A stretch of DNA of 64,000 bases from Diorhabda sublineata (GCF_026230105.1 NC_079479.1:13651734-13715733); one strand, 5' to 3'. Positions 45,811 through 57,964 are shown, numbered from the stretch's first letter. Notes: generated by a model from the letters alone, not told the origin. Numbers and translations are program-made.

Positions 45811-48800
45811 AGGTTTGGTTAGGTTTGGTTAGGTTTGGTTAGGTTTGGTTAGGTTTCGTTAGGTTTGGTTAGGTTTGGTTAGGTTTGGTTAGGTTTGGTT
45901 AGGTTTGGTTGGGTTTGGTTAGGTTTGGTTAGGTTTGGTTAGGTTTGGTTAGGTTTGGTTAGGTTTGGTTAGGTTTGGTTAGGTTTGGTTAGGTTTGGTT
46001 AGGTTTGGTTAGGTTTGGTTAGGTTTGGTTAGGTTTGGTTAGGTTTGGTTAGGTTTGGTTAGGTTTGGTTAGGTTTGGTTAGGTTTGGTTAGGTTTGGTT
46101 AGGTTTGGTTAGGTTTGGTTAGGTTTGGTTAGGTTTGGTTAGGTTTGGTTAGGTTTGGTTAGGTTTGGTTAGGTTTGGTTAGGTTTGGTTAGGTTTGGTT
46201 AGGTTTGGTTAGGTTTGGTTAGGTTTGGTTAGGTTTGGTTAGGTTTGGTTAGGTTTGGTTAGGTTTGGTTAGGTTTGGTTAGGTTTGGTTAGGTTTGGTT
46301 AGGTTTGGTTAGGTTTGGTTAGGTTTGGTTAGGTTTGGTTAGGTTTGGTTAGGTTTGGTTAGGTTTGGTTAGGTTTGGTTAGGTTTGGTTAGGTTTGGTT
46401 AGGTTTGGTTAGGTTTGGTTAGGTTTGGTTAGGTTTGGTTAGGTTTGGTTAGGTTTGGTTAGGTTTGGTTAGGTTTGGTTAGGTTTGGTTAGGTTTGGTT
46501 AGGTTTGGTTAGGTTTGGTTAGGTTTGGTTAGGTTTGGTTAGGTTTGGTTAGGTTTGGTTAGGTTTGGTTAGGTTTGGTTAGGTTTGGTTAGGTTTGGTT
46601 AGGTTTGGTTAGGTTTGGTTAGGTTTGGTTAGGTTTGGTTAGGTTTGGTTAGGTTTGGTTAGGTTTGGTTAGGTTTGGTTAGGTTTGGTTAGGTTTGGTT
46701 AGGTTTGGTTAGGTTTGGTTAGGTTTGGTTAGGTTTGGTTAGGTTTGGTTAGGTTTGGTTAGGTTTGGTTAGGTTTGGTTAGGTTTGGTTAGGTTTGGTT
46801 AGGTTTGGTTAGGTTTGGTTAGGTTTGGTTAGGTTTGGTTAGGTTTGGTTAGGTTTGGTTAGGTTTGGTTAGGTTTGGTTAGGTTTGGTTAGGTTTGGTT
46901 AGGTTTGGTTAGGTTTGGTTAGGTTTGGTTAGGTTTGGTTAGGTTTGGTTAGGTTTGGTTAGGTTTGGTTAGGTTTGGTTAGGTTTGGTTAGGTTTGGTT
47001 AGGTTTGGTTAGGTTTGGTTAGGTTTGGTTAGGTTTGGTTAGGTTTGGTTAGGTTTGGTTAGGTTTGGTTAGGTTTGGTTAGGTTTGGTTAGGTTTGGTT
47101 AGGTTTGGTTAGGTTTGGTTAGGTTTGGTTGGGTTTGGTTAGGTTTGGTTAGGTTTGGTTAGGTTTGGTTAGGTTTGGTTAGGTTTGGTTAGGTTTGGTT
47201 AGGTTTGGTTAGGTTTGGTTAGGTTTGGTTAGGTTTGGTTAGGTTTGGTTAGGTTTGGTTAGGTTTGGTTAGGTTTGGTTAGGTTTGGTTAGGTTTGGTT
47301 AGGTTTGGTTAGGTTTGGTTAGGTTTGGTTAGGTTTGGTTAGGTTTGGTTAGGTTTGGTTAGGTTTGGTTAGGTTTGGTTAGGTTTGGTTAGGTTTGGTT
47401 AGGTTTGGTTAGGTTTGGTTAGGTTTGGTTAGGTTTGGTTAGGTTTGGTTAGGTTTGGTTAGGTTTGGTTAGGTTTGGTTAGGTTTGGTTAGGTTTGGTT
47501 AGGTTTGGTTAGGTTTGGTTAGGTTTGGTTAGGTTTGGTTAGGTTTGGTTAGGTTTGGTTAGGTTTGGTTAGGTTTGGTTAGGTTTGGTTAGGTTTGGTT
47601 AGGTTTGGTTAGGTTTGGTTAGGTTTGGTTAGGTTTGGTTAGGTTTGGTTAGGTTTGGTTAGGTTTGGTTAGGTTTGGTTAGGTTTGGTTAGGTTTGGTT
47701 AGGTTTGGTTAGGTTTGGTTAGGTTTGGTTAGGTTTGGTTAGGTTTGGTTAGGTTTGGTTAGGTTTGGTTAGGTTTGGTTAGGTTTGGTTAGGTTTGGTT
47801 AGGTTTGGTTAGGTTTGGTTAGGTTTGGTTAGGTTTGGTTAGGTTTGGTTAGGTTTGGTTAGGTTTGGTTAGGTTTGGTTAGGTTTGGTTAGGTTTGGTT
47901 AGGTTTGGTTAGGTTTGGTTAGGTTTGGTTAGGTTTGGTTAGGTTTGGTTAGGTTTGGTTAGGTTTGGTTAGGTTTGGTTAGGTTTGGTTAGGTTTGGTT
48001 AGGTTTGGTTAGGTTTGGTTAGGTTTGGTTAGGTTTGGTTAGGTTTGGTTAGGTTTGGTTAGGTTTGGTTAGGTTTGGTTAGGTTTGGTTAGGTTTGGTT
48101 AGGTTTGGTTAGGTTTGGTTAGGTTTGGTTAGGTTTGGTTAGGTTTGGTTAGGTTTGGTTAGGTTTGGTTAGGTTTGGTTAGGTTTGGTTAGGTTTGGTT
48201 AGGTTTGGTTAGGTTTGGTTAGGTTTGGTTAGGTTTGGTTAGGTTTGGTTAGGTTTGGTTAGGTTTGGTTAGGTTTGGTTAGGTTTGGTTAGGTTTGGTT
48301 AGGTTTGGTTAGGTTTGGTTAGGTTTGGTTAGGTTTGGTTAGGTTTGGTTAGGTTTGGTTAGGTTTGGTTAGGTTTGGTTAGGTTTGGTTAGGTTTGGTT
48401 AGGTTTGGTTAGGTTTGGTTAGGTTTGGTTAGGTTTGGTTAGGTTTGGTTAGGTTTGGTTAGGTTTGGTTAGGTTTGGTTAGGTTTGGTTAGGTTTGGTT
48501 AGGTTTGGTTAGGTTTGGTTAGGTTTGGTTAGGTTTGGTTAGGTTTGGTTAGGTTTGGTTAGGTTTGGTTAGGTTTGGTTAGGTTTGGTTAGGTTTGGTT
48601 AGGTTTGGTTAGGTTTGGTTAGGTTTGGTTAGGTTTGGTTAGGTTTGGTTAGGTTTGGTTAGGTTTGGTTAGGTTTGGTTAGGTTTGGTTAGGTTTGGTT
48701 AGGTTTGGTTAGGTTTGGTTAGGTTTGGTTAGGTTTGGTTAGGTTTGGTTAGGTTTGGTTAGGTTTGGTTAGGTTTGGTTAGGTTTGGTTAGGTTTGGTT

Positions 48801-49270
48801 AGGTTTGGTTAGGTTTGGTTAGGTTTGGTTAGGTTTGGTTAGGTTTGGTTAGGTTTGGTTAGGTTTGGTTAGGTTTGGTTAGGTTTGGTTAGGTTTGGTT
48901 AGGTTTGGTTAGGTTTGGTTAGGTTTGGTTAGGTTTGGTTAGGTTTGGTTAGGTTTGGTTAGGTTTGGTTAGGTTTGGTTAGGTTTGGTTAGGTTTGGTT
49001 AGGTTTGGTTAGGTTTGGTTAGGTTTGGTTAGGTTTGGTTAGGTTTGGTTAGGTTTGGTTAGGTTTGGTTAGGTTTGGTTAGGTTTGGTTAGGTTTGGTT
49101 AGGTTTGGTTAGGTTTGGTTAGGTTTGGTTAGGTTTGGTTAGGTTTGGTTAGGTTTGGTTAGGTTTGGTTAGGTTTGGTTAGGTTTGGTTAGGTTTGGTT
49201 AGGTTTGGTTAGGTTTGGTTAGGTTTGGTTAGGTTTGGTTAGGTTTGGTTAGGTTTGGTTAGGTTTGGTT
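45811..49270 (+). repeat. AGGTTTGGTT decamer satellite, 346 units
   Basis: 3460 bp of the 10-bp unit AGGTTTGGTT in strict register, with one divergent unit (GGATTTGGTT) at 45801. I found only three substitutions: C at 45857, G at 45911 and G at 47131. The decamer is TTAGG + TTTGG in rotation, so it looks like a dimer derived from the insect telomere unit. The plus strand has a single C in the whole array. All six frames hit stop codons. Regular GG pairs allow two-tier G-quadruplexes. The real length in the genome may differ, since such arrays collapse or expand in assembly. Confidence 0.98.
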
Positions 49271-49329
49271 AGGTTAGGTTCGTTTATGTTGAGTTAGGTT
49301 AGGTTCGCTTAGGTTAGGTTAGGTTAGGA
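49271..49329 (+). repeat. Degenerate TTAGG tract at the right edge of the decamer array
   Basis: The decamer changes within one unit to GGTTA pentamers with variants (GGTTCG, ATGTTGAG, GGTTCGCTTAGG), ending TTAGGTTAGGTTAGG. This is the canonical insect telomere unit, in the same orientation as the array. Confidence 0.9.
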
Positions 49330-50034
49330 GATTATAACTATGAATTGAAAATGTGCGCTAGATACACGCGTTTCTCTTTCCATTCATCTCAGTTTATCAA
49401 AATCGAGGTGAGGTAAAATTTCCTTTGCAACATGTTTATATGTAAAACTTCCCCATTAACTTCTTCATAAAATTATCAAATTACAAGCATTTCAAATCTA
49501 TTATGAAATTACCAGAGTGGATGCCATTTAATACAATCGATATATTTTAAATTATTCAATGCAATATAAATATTTGAACTGTGTTATTCAGAAACATAGA
49601 AAATTCAATTTTCTACAACATCATATTTACTTTTAATAAATACTTCATATCAAGGGCATCTCAATTATCTATGTTGACTTAACCCATTCACATATTATTA
49701 TTCTAATCATTTGATTTCTAATTAGTGCTCATAAATTTGTTTATGTAACGAACTATTGATAAGAATTTAATGTTATTTTATTTTTAGTTTATAAATATTT
49801 CTATTTAAAAGTATAAATATTGCCACGTTCAACTGCCGTTTTGTAATGTATACAATTATATTTATACGAGAATAATAAAAAAGTATATAACGTTCTCGTT
49901 TGACGTGGTTAATTACTATATTTTGGTGTTTGGGTACTTTGGAGGTCAGTCGGCGTACAGCTATTGCAACTGAACCAATTCCATGCCGTAATCAAAATTC
50001 TAGCAATTCTTTTTTCTCTGTTTGGTTAAATTAG

Positions 50035-50040
<6 letters not shown>
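49330..50040. other. Intergenic, right flank of the array
   Basis: AT-rich; no gene seen. Confidence 0.45.

Positions 50041-50042
<2 letters not shown>

Positions 50043-50117
<75 letters not shown>
50043..50117. repeat. (AT)n microsatellite
   Basis: About 37 uninterrupted AT dinucleotides. Confidence 0.97.
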
Positions 50118-50123
<6 letters not shown>

Positions 50124-50164
50124 GCTTTTATTTTATGATTGGTCTTGCTTAGTTTTCAATAGTC

Positions 50165-50262
50165 AGCTCACCTTCAGTCTCTGAAGACGCTAACTTGGTT
50201 ATCGAAATGCGCTTCAGATAGTTGAATTGTTAATGTTGGTGTAGAGGTAGTCCAATCAAATA
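50165..50262. repeat. Foldback element copy 3 (right half)
   Basis: CTTCAGTCTCTGAAGACG, TTGGTTATCGAAATGCG and TGTTGGTGTAGAGGTAGTC match the centre and right arm of the 33.2 kb element. The left arm is absent. Confidence 0.7.
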
Positions 50263-50264
50263 AT

Positions 50265-51855
50265 GATCCAATATTCATCGATATTCATCGATACGTTGTT
50301 TTTTTTGATCGATTGTGAGTAAATGCGACCCCCACTTTAAAAAAAGCTTGCCAAATTTGACACATTGACAGTTCGTACTTCTTAAACTTCATATGGATTT
50401 AATAATGGCAGTGTGTCAGTCACATGTATTATTAACAACGGGTTTCTCTTGAGAAACAACCCTAAATGCTTTTACATCTCTTCTGTTTTATAAAAGTTGA
50501 CGTGAACAAAAATATGATTGTAAATGGAGTTTATACAATTTTGAATATGAGTTTTAAAGACATACGTTCAGTATTGTGAATTTAGTTTCCAAGAAATTCT
50601 TAGTTTCAAGTAAGAAATTTTAAAAAACTAGAGCCACCTTTCTATGAAAATTCTTTGGAGCCTATTAACCTTTTAATTTAGGCTTTTAACTGAAGATATA
50701 TGATATGTTAAATAAGGGTGTGTTTTGAGGTGCTTTGTAATGAAAAATTGATTGGACTTATGAAAAAATCCATCCATTATCTTCATTGCAGTTGTACTTT
50801 TTATCTACGACTAACAGCACCACTTAGCAGATTTGGAAGTAAAATTATGTTTTATTGGGTTCATTTTACAATTGTAGGATTCTAATTATGATACAAGGTA
50901 GAAAACTGAAATTTTGTGGTTAATCTACCCCTTATTCACCCTCAAATTAATTCGATCGTCTTTTACTTTGTTAATTTGTTATTTTCATGTCAATTGGTTG
51001 AAAAAAAATTCTGCTATATGTTGGTTCTTATACAGAGAACCTCGTATATAAAAAAACTTTATAACAGTGAATAATAAAAAAAGGTTTTTATAAATTTTTC
51101 TGTTATAACCCACTATTAATACTAAACTTTTTTTGTGATATTTTTTGATCAATAATTTTTTACTGGTTTGTGTCCAGTTATTTTCATTACATCTTAATTC
51201 ATTTAATCTTCGTTTCGATTGATTGATTTCTTCGTTGATTTCCCATCATTTTTCAAAGTTTGAATCTCTAAGTCAACGTCTAATTTGACTGGACTATCAA
51301 ATTGTACTTTAATATGAGTCACTATGTACAATTATGGGACTCAAACTATAGAAAATTCACTAGAAATTATAATACCGTCTTAAAAATGTCCGTACAAATG
51401 ATTCTCGTGAAGATTATATTCCAACTGAGAAAACAATTTGAATTCTTTGTTCCCATTAAACAAACACTTAGTCCTTAAAACGGTGTCTGCCATTTTTCAA
51501 GTAATATTCAACAGATGGTGACATGGCAGCCAGCTTGAAATTTACTGAATGAGAAAATGAGTTTGCAAAGTAAATATCTTCAACCGAAGCGCACTCAAGG
51601 GCCGTGTTTTATGCGAATGTGGATGTGTAAAATAGGTAACCCTGAATTTGTCGAGCACCGAATATCACGACCCATTTAAAACCTAAGTGTTTACCTAGAA
51701 TTTTGTCTAATTGTCATATTCCTGTTCTACCAGAACCGTCTTCGACAAAAGAAAGCTTCAACTATTTTCTATTGAAGCGTATTTTCTTCATTAGTACGTC
51801 TTCATACAAGAAAAATTTTCATATTTAGTCAATTTTGTTGATTCGACATTAAATC
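50265..51855. other. Intergenic, no gene seen
   Basis: Nothing assigned. Confidence 0.4.
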
Positions 51856-51859
51856 GATT

Positions 51860-52140
51860 AAAATTTGAATTACGAGGGTTTTGTTATAGACAAATAAAAA
51901 CAAAGATTCATAATTTACAAAACATTTTTGTAAGCGTTTGAACCAATTGTCGAAGAATTTTTTCCATTCCCATCGAAGTACCTCCAAAATAAGTGATTTG
52001 AACGCATCAATCGATTTTTTGACTGCTCAAAAATGTTTCTATTCGAACTGATATGTGAAAACTCCCATTGTGGAAATCGTCTTGTGCGATTGGTTTCCCT
52101 GATTTTTTTCAACCACCTGGCAAACAAATGCTGGTGTATC
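51860..52140 (-). pseudogene. mariner-like transposase C-terminus, minus strand, family C
   Basis: The minus strand reads SIDAFKSLILEVLRWEWKKF then FDNWFKRLQKCF. This matches the C-terminus I recall from a mariner-like family (AvDAFksHvLe.p.sEWkkCFdnWfkRmqkCi). The preceding catalytic part is not recognisable. The 63.36 kb remnant may be the same family. Confidence 0.6.
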
Positions 52141-52639
52141 ATTCAGAATTGACAGTTCAACGTTGCTCCAATGGTACGGTGGTTATATATCCAGTTTTTC
52201 CAAAAAACAAAACCTAATGATGTTACAGAAGGGCATAGACTGATAACAGTACACATTGGCAGCTAGATTGTCTCGTTAAGGATGGTTTATTGACTTTTGA
52301 ATTCACTCGCACCGATGATTAACAAATATAGTTCTGATGTTTTCAATCTCTTGGACTCAAGTGATCGAAAGTATTCAAATAATTGGCTGAATTTGAAGAA
52401 TATTGAGTTCTATTCAGGCTCTGTTAGAAAGCTGTATTCTTTGTGTTCTGTCTGCTAAAATAAGTGATACGCCTATGGATAACGAATTCGTCATTATTTT
52501 ATTACTCTATCTCAAAGTACTGATTTTAAATAAAAAGTTAGTTATTGGAAAATTTCCAAGTATCACATTGTCCAAAAACTAACATTTATTAGAAATTAGT
52601 ATTCAACCAAGCTAATAAATGAAAAATTGTATCTAGAAT

Positions 52640-53250
52640 TTTTCAGTTTATGATTGCTTATCGAGCACACGTATCAGAATTGGTACAAAAAAAATCCGTT
52701 CTGGAGATTTTTTCCTCAAAGATGAGCAAATCAAGATCATAATTGAGGATGATTGTCATATAAATCTTCGAAAAAACACTTAAAATGTCTTGAGCTAGTT
52801 AAGAAGCTTGATATTTGGGTACCCCATGAATTGAAAGAAAAGAATCATCACAGTTTGGTAGGATGTTTTTTGAGCTGTTTCCAAGGAACCATTAGATCAA
52901 TTCTGATGTTTACAATCAACAATTAATGAAACTAGATGGAGTAATTAAAGAAAAGTGGCCAAAATTGTCAAATCGGGAAGATTATGATAATGCAAGGCTT
53001 CACACATCTTTGACAACTCGTGGGAAACTATTGGAGCTTGGCTAGGAAGTGATGCCGCATCCCTCATACAACCCTGATCTGGCACCAACTGATTACCGTT
53101 TATTTCGGAGTTTTCAGGATTCTTTAAATGGTCAAATTATCACAAACGACGATGACCTTCAATCGCACCTGGTTCAGTTTTTTGCTGATAAGGACCAGAT
53201 GAAAGAAAAATGGAAAAAGGTCATGGAGCAAATAAGATAGTATATAATTG
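52640..53250 (+). pseudogene. mariner transposase remnant, plus strand, family A
   Basis: In order: LELVKKLDIWVPHELKEKN (end of the N-terminal domain), INSDVYNQQLMKLDGVIKEK, YDNARLHTSLTTRGKLLELG (second Asp as DNARxH), then an open stretch 53049-53240 with PHPSYNPDLAPTDYRLF and a shortened C-terminus ending KWKKVMEQIR. The DETW segment is deleted. It is the same family as the 20.3-20.7 kb copy. Confidence 0.85.
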
Positions 53251-53254
53251 ATAG

Positions 53255-54480
53255 AAAACTATTATTTGTATTATTTTAAACTACAAAACCGAAATTACTT
53301 TATCGAAAATTAATATTATTCATTTCATCTACGTGTAAAATGGTTTCATGATTTATTGTTCTCATTCTAGTATTCACCTCCATTTATTTACTGTTATTAT
53401 GTACTAAATACCAATAAAATAAACCACAATTAGTGAACAATAAGAAAATAAACAATTTTTATTCATTTCCTCATGATATACAAATGGAACGTTACTACAA
53501 TAGTATACAAACGACTTTGGTCGCATTTTCTCTTCATACAATGGTAACAACGTCAATATTAATAATATTTATATCTCCCACGCTTCATTTAAAGCCAGTT
53601 TCGAAATGCGATCGACGTTTATAAAAGTGATATAAACATTAGAAAGTTACGTCGTCGTAATATTTATTATCAAACACCTACACGAACCTTTTGTCCGATA
53701 GGACATTCATATATATATTTATTATTTCTTAGATTTAGACCCCTCATTTTGAATCAAAATTTTCTCTTTCACATACGAAATTGATTTAATATTCGATATA
53801 ATTTTATAGGGAAGAATTGTCTCAAGTAAAAATATTCAAAAACGCAGTTTTTATCATGCTATATGAAATTACGTTTGTAATGATTTTATATACGAAGGTC
53901 AAGGCTCTGATAGTGATAAAAAAGTTCTTGGAATATTTACATAATGTTGTAACGGCTTATCTGAAATTGCACGAATACTTTTTCTTTAAAGACCGCTTGA
54001 CATGATGCAAGACAACGTGCAATGCGATGCAAAACGCAATATTTCTCGAAATTCAACTCATTGTTTCATGCAAGATCTTCTACTTGCAATTTTATCGATT
54101 TGGTGCCATTTTTATCACGTGTGAGTTGCAATTTTAAAGAGAAATGATTTTCTAATCTGCTAATATTACGTTTTATTTTCACGAAGAATTTTTCAAATGT
54201 TTTTCATCCACTCTCAACTAATTTTTGTATGTTTTCTCATCTGAACATCATTTGCGCATGCTTTTGATCAAGGAATATGCATCCATCAGACTCCAAAAGC
54301 AAGGCAGCAGCAGTTATAATTATTGCCAATGATGCACCGACCACTTTCTGCTCTAAATAACTTAGTTTTTTCTCATTTTTGCGGTGCCCATGAAATATTG
54401 AATAAAGTTTGAGGTTACGAAATTGTTTACTTCCACTTATGAAATTTTTATTTGTGGCAACCATGATGCAATGACAAGAG
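53255..54480. other. Intergenic, with an unassigned minus ORF
   Basis: A minus ORF at 54237-54464 (LEQKVVGASLAIIITAAALL region) has a helix that I could not place in any family. Nothing else is supported. Confidence 0.3.
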
Positions 54481-54484
54481 ACTT

Positions 54485-54640
54485 ATATAATTTCAAGCGA
54501 CGTGCAATATTCTTTATGCAATATTTCAATTTTGCAAGAAATTGCATATTGTCTTACATAATATCAAGCGACGTGCAATATTTTAATCTTGCGGGAAATT
54601 GCATATTTCCTTACTTATGTCAAGGGACGTCCAATATTCG
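54485..54640 (+). repeat. Short tandem repeat (CAAGCGACGTGCAATATT units)
   Basis: TCAAGCGACGTGCAATAT occurs at 54493 and 54564, and as TCAAGGGACGTCCAATAT near 54620, separated by TTGCATATTNNCTTAC-like spacers. The spacings are 71 and about 55 bp. A related string (ACAACGTGCAATGCG) lies near 54013. Confidence 0.75.
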
Positions 54641-55079
54641 TTTATACAATACTTTAAAAACGGCTTATGCAGTGATTTTATTATGAATATTTTATCGAAA
54701 CATAAATTGAATTGAGGACTCCGCAGCAAGAATGACGCAGCTCCATAAAAGTCGATTTTGAGAAAATAAAAAAAAAACTTTTATACGCCATAGTTTATTA
54801 AATACCACTTTTACGTTTTAAACTGCCAAAAGCACGTACCTTAACAATTACAAATACCGAAAATCTTCTAAAAATATAATATTTTAAAGCAAATAAAAAG
54901 TTGTTTTTTAATGGATCTACGTCATTCTTGCACCAAAACTTCAAAAAGTGTGCGTGTCTGCAATAATGAAAGATCTAAAATTACATTTGAACGCAAAATT
55001 TGTATATATTTATTACATAAACTTTATTCAATGTTACTCATTAAACAAAAACAATAATAATAAGTCATGGATTCTAATA

Positions 55080-55862
55080 CTATTCAATAGTTTCTTCGTC
55101 GTTGGTCATTTCGACGTCACTACCTGTGTTCCCCTGAGCAAAAGTTAATTTTTCATAGTAAGATAGGTCGTTTTTTGGCACGTATTGATTTGCCAGCACC
55201 ATCACGTTGTCATATTTGGCAATTTTTCTTTATACAGTTGATTTGGTGCCGTATTGGTATCTAACGTAGAACGTTGAATATTGAATGTAATATAGATAGG
55301 TACATTACAAGACTCGCTGCACTGGATTCCACTGTTTGCTTCATATAAAATCAGTTTGTATTTGATTATCGCAAATTTCTGTCTATGCTGGTTGATGACT
55401 GTTTTCTTAAAATGTGGCTTTAAATAATTTACAAAGTCAAAAATCATGTTTTGTTCTACTGGGACCACTTCAAAGTTTCTGCTGCATTTGCCATAATGTG
55501 TCATATATTCTTGAGGAGTAAATATTCGTTCGATTTTTCGTAATGATTTTACTACAACCCCAAATGACCTGTCACATGGCAAGAAGGAGTGGCCAGGTTC
55601 AGGATATCGATGAAGAATCGTCTGAAACTGTTTAGTTTGGGCCAAAGTGAATAGATATTGTACTAGGCTTCCGTTCTTGTTTTGAGCAGCGCAGTTGTCT
55701 AAGAAGATGTACAATGTTTTCACATCCTTGGACATTATATTTTTTAAATAATGATCTAGGAAGCTAATGGTTTCATTGGGTGTCTTTTTGCCAGTTTGAA
55801 GCATAAACACTTCGAAAGGTCTAAGAAATAAGAAATTGAACAAAATCATATTTTGATCCGGA
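55080..55862 (-). pseudogene. Transposon-type DDE-like protein, near-intact ORF with one 3' frameshift (DNCxxQNKN family)
   Basis: The minus strand is open for 215 codons (55849-55202). Motifs are LYIFLDNCAAQNKNGSL (Asp51 of the ORF) and YPEPGHSFLPCDRSFG (84-97, His87, Asp93). I recall this pair, DNCxGQNKN ... FpxxGHSfLPCDRdFG, from DUF7869-type proteins abundant in insect genomes and thought to be transposon-derived. The ORF stops at TGA after KLPNMTT. A one-base frame change there reopens it as YDNVMVLANQYVPKND, continuing to a TAG at 55082-55080; that extension fits the family's C-terminus, so the first stop is probably a frameshift. Upstream of the first Met, the reading SPDQN follows TTTCAG with a pyrimidine-rich tract before it, a plausible splice acceptor (exon start 55862). 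No upstream exon was identified. Confidence 0.7.
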
Positions 55863-55864
55863 CT

Positions 55865-57585
55865 GAAATAGTTTAAAACGACAGGAAATAAAGAAAATTT
55901 ATGAACAAAAGCCTAACCCTAACCTAACTAGAGAATAGATCAGCTTCTCGTCCTGTTTAACAATGAGGTACAGTTTCTAATTCGAATGTGAGAAAAAGTT
56001 AGAACGTGAAGAATTTCTCCAAAATAAATTATCTTATCCATAAATTCAGTTCAAGAAACTAAAACGTGAGTCAAACTAAAATGTTACTACTATTAGGATC
56101 CTAAACCAGGCAGATTCAGGAACCTAGCCAAAATAGATACAAAAAGAAATGAAAATTTTCAGCTAGTTGGAGTCAAAAAACTTTTGTCGAAAATTTTTCG
56201 TCAAATTTTTGTTATTAATTTACAATCAACAAATACAGATAAAGAATCTCACACATTTTTTGGTTAGTTTGTTTCGAAACATCTTTAATATCACTTATCT
56301 ATGTCTGTATTCCATAACTTTTAAATCTTGCTGTCGCTTGCTTTGCCTCCCCGTCGTTTTTCCTAGCGCGAGTCAAATAATAGAGTGAATCGAGAGTGTG
56401 GATGCACTACAACCATCTGCACTCGCCTATACTCGTCTCGAGAGCCTCTAAGATGCGCCTAACATTATAAATCGAGCCAAAAAGGTTAATTTACTTCAAA
56501 TGTTTATTTTTCTAGCTTCTAATTTTTATAATTACCACGAATTTGTTGCTTCAAATGAATTAACTAAATTTATTAAGTTGTGAAAACTCTTAGTAACTAA
56601 AACTGTCTTGGGGACAATCAATACAAATTGTATACATAAAATTGTCATGAATTTAATTCTGTTCCTACTGTTATTGGACGAATATCCATTGTGCCAAAAC
56701 ACAAAATATCCGTTATAAAACTTAACTATTGTAATAAAAAATCGTACAAAACTTTTTCCCACTAACAATCTGTCTGCCGTGTCTTGAGCGCTGTTATTTT
56801 TATCGAACGAGTCAGTTTATAGCACAGCATTTTTCGAGTACTTGAAACAATAAAGGATGTTGTGTTTATACATAGGTAAAAATATGTCTAATGGTTCACG
56901 TGATTGTAATAACAAGAACGTGGGAAAATTATACCAGGACTGATCTATTTGCGTCCCCCAGATATTATCTTTCGTTAACCTAACGTATAGAAAAATAATT
57001 CTAGTGATTCACTACATGAACGACTTTACCAATGTATGAAAATAGTACAAATCTGGAAAATAAGGTGGATGTGGAAATAACCTGAAAGATAATGGAAGAG
57101 TTTTGCAAGGGTTGCTACTTAGGTTTTAAGATATGGGAACACTGATGTGAATATGTCAATTGTCATCATCAATTTTGACATTTTTAATGATGGATATACT
57201 CAAAACGTGTTGTCATACGAGTGCTCTTCGAATTGTTCACTAATACCTACTTGGAACTTCCATCTTCTTCGACTTTTGGTGATGAAGTATCATCTTCTAC
57301 CACCGTGTTTGGCTGGTTTTCCAAATTCAATCGTTATCAAACTTTACTACAGGATGAATTTCGTCTAAAATCGTGCTTCGAGATCTTCATGTAATATACT
57401 CAGTATCTGCCAGCGAAACCAAACGCAGAAGACAAATCATTATCTCCTACAAAAATGCGAGCTAACACACATCACTTGTTTTTGAACAGTCAAAACATCG
57501 ATTTATACTTAACTAACTTCAATACCAACCTTCGTATCTAGTTATATCAAATATTATTCCTTTAGTTCCACGAAATACGATTAAT
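55865..57585. other. Intergenic; contains a short CCTAA stretch, no gene seen
   Basis: GCCTAACCCTAACCTAAC occurs at about 55911-55928. Any upstream exons of the minus-strand protein would be expected here, but I could not recognise one. Confidence 0.4.
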
Positions 57586-57589
57586 ATGA

Positions 57590-57960
57590 CTTTTGCTGCA
57601 GCAACTGGTAGACGCGGATAATTTAGTAAAGCTTAAGAAAATCCTAGAAACAGCAGAAGCAGTAAGTCTAAGAGTCAACGAAAATAAGTCGAATTTCATG
57701 ATAAAGACAACACCACAAAGGAAAAGAGCTACTGTACGAAGAAAACTGCCTTTTCTTCATTCAGTTGCTCTACTCAGAAAAATTTCAAAGTTCAAAGTAT
57801 ATCTTGGGGTATATCAAGTACGACGATGACGAGGAAGGGAATCTGGAAGCGTGGATGACGAGGGGAAGTGATAATTTTCAAAAAAATCTCACTATAGGTG
57901 AAGCTAGAGCTATACTAAATAAAAACCTAAGAAGGACTGGAAAACGGAAGCAATAAATGG
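57590..57960 (+). pseudogene. RTE-like reverse transcriptase fragment after the palm, plus strand
   Basis: The readings LVKLKKILETAEAVSLRVNE, NKSNFMIKTTP (L.vNe.KTk.M..t) and EKFQSSKYILGYIKYDDDEE with LEAWMTRGSDNF (F..v..FkYLGs.i..Dg....EI..Ri..gn..F) follow the normal order in an RTE-type RT. A frame change occurs between them. It is truncated on both sides. Confidence 0.75.
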
Positions 57961-57964
57961 GAAT

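Noticed and set aside
45811..49270. CRISPR array or coding repeat protein
   Set aside because: There are no spacers, the unit is 10 bp, all frames contain stops, and the genome is eukaryotic.
54237..54464. Minus ORF with an Ala/Ile-rich helix as a Harbinger or other transposase N-terminus
   Set aside because: The resemblance was too weak to name a family, and no DDE motifs follow.
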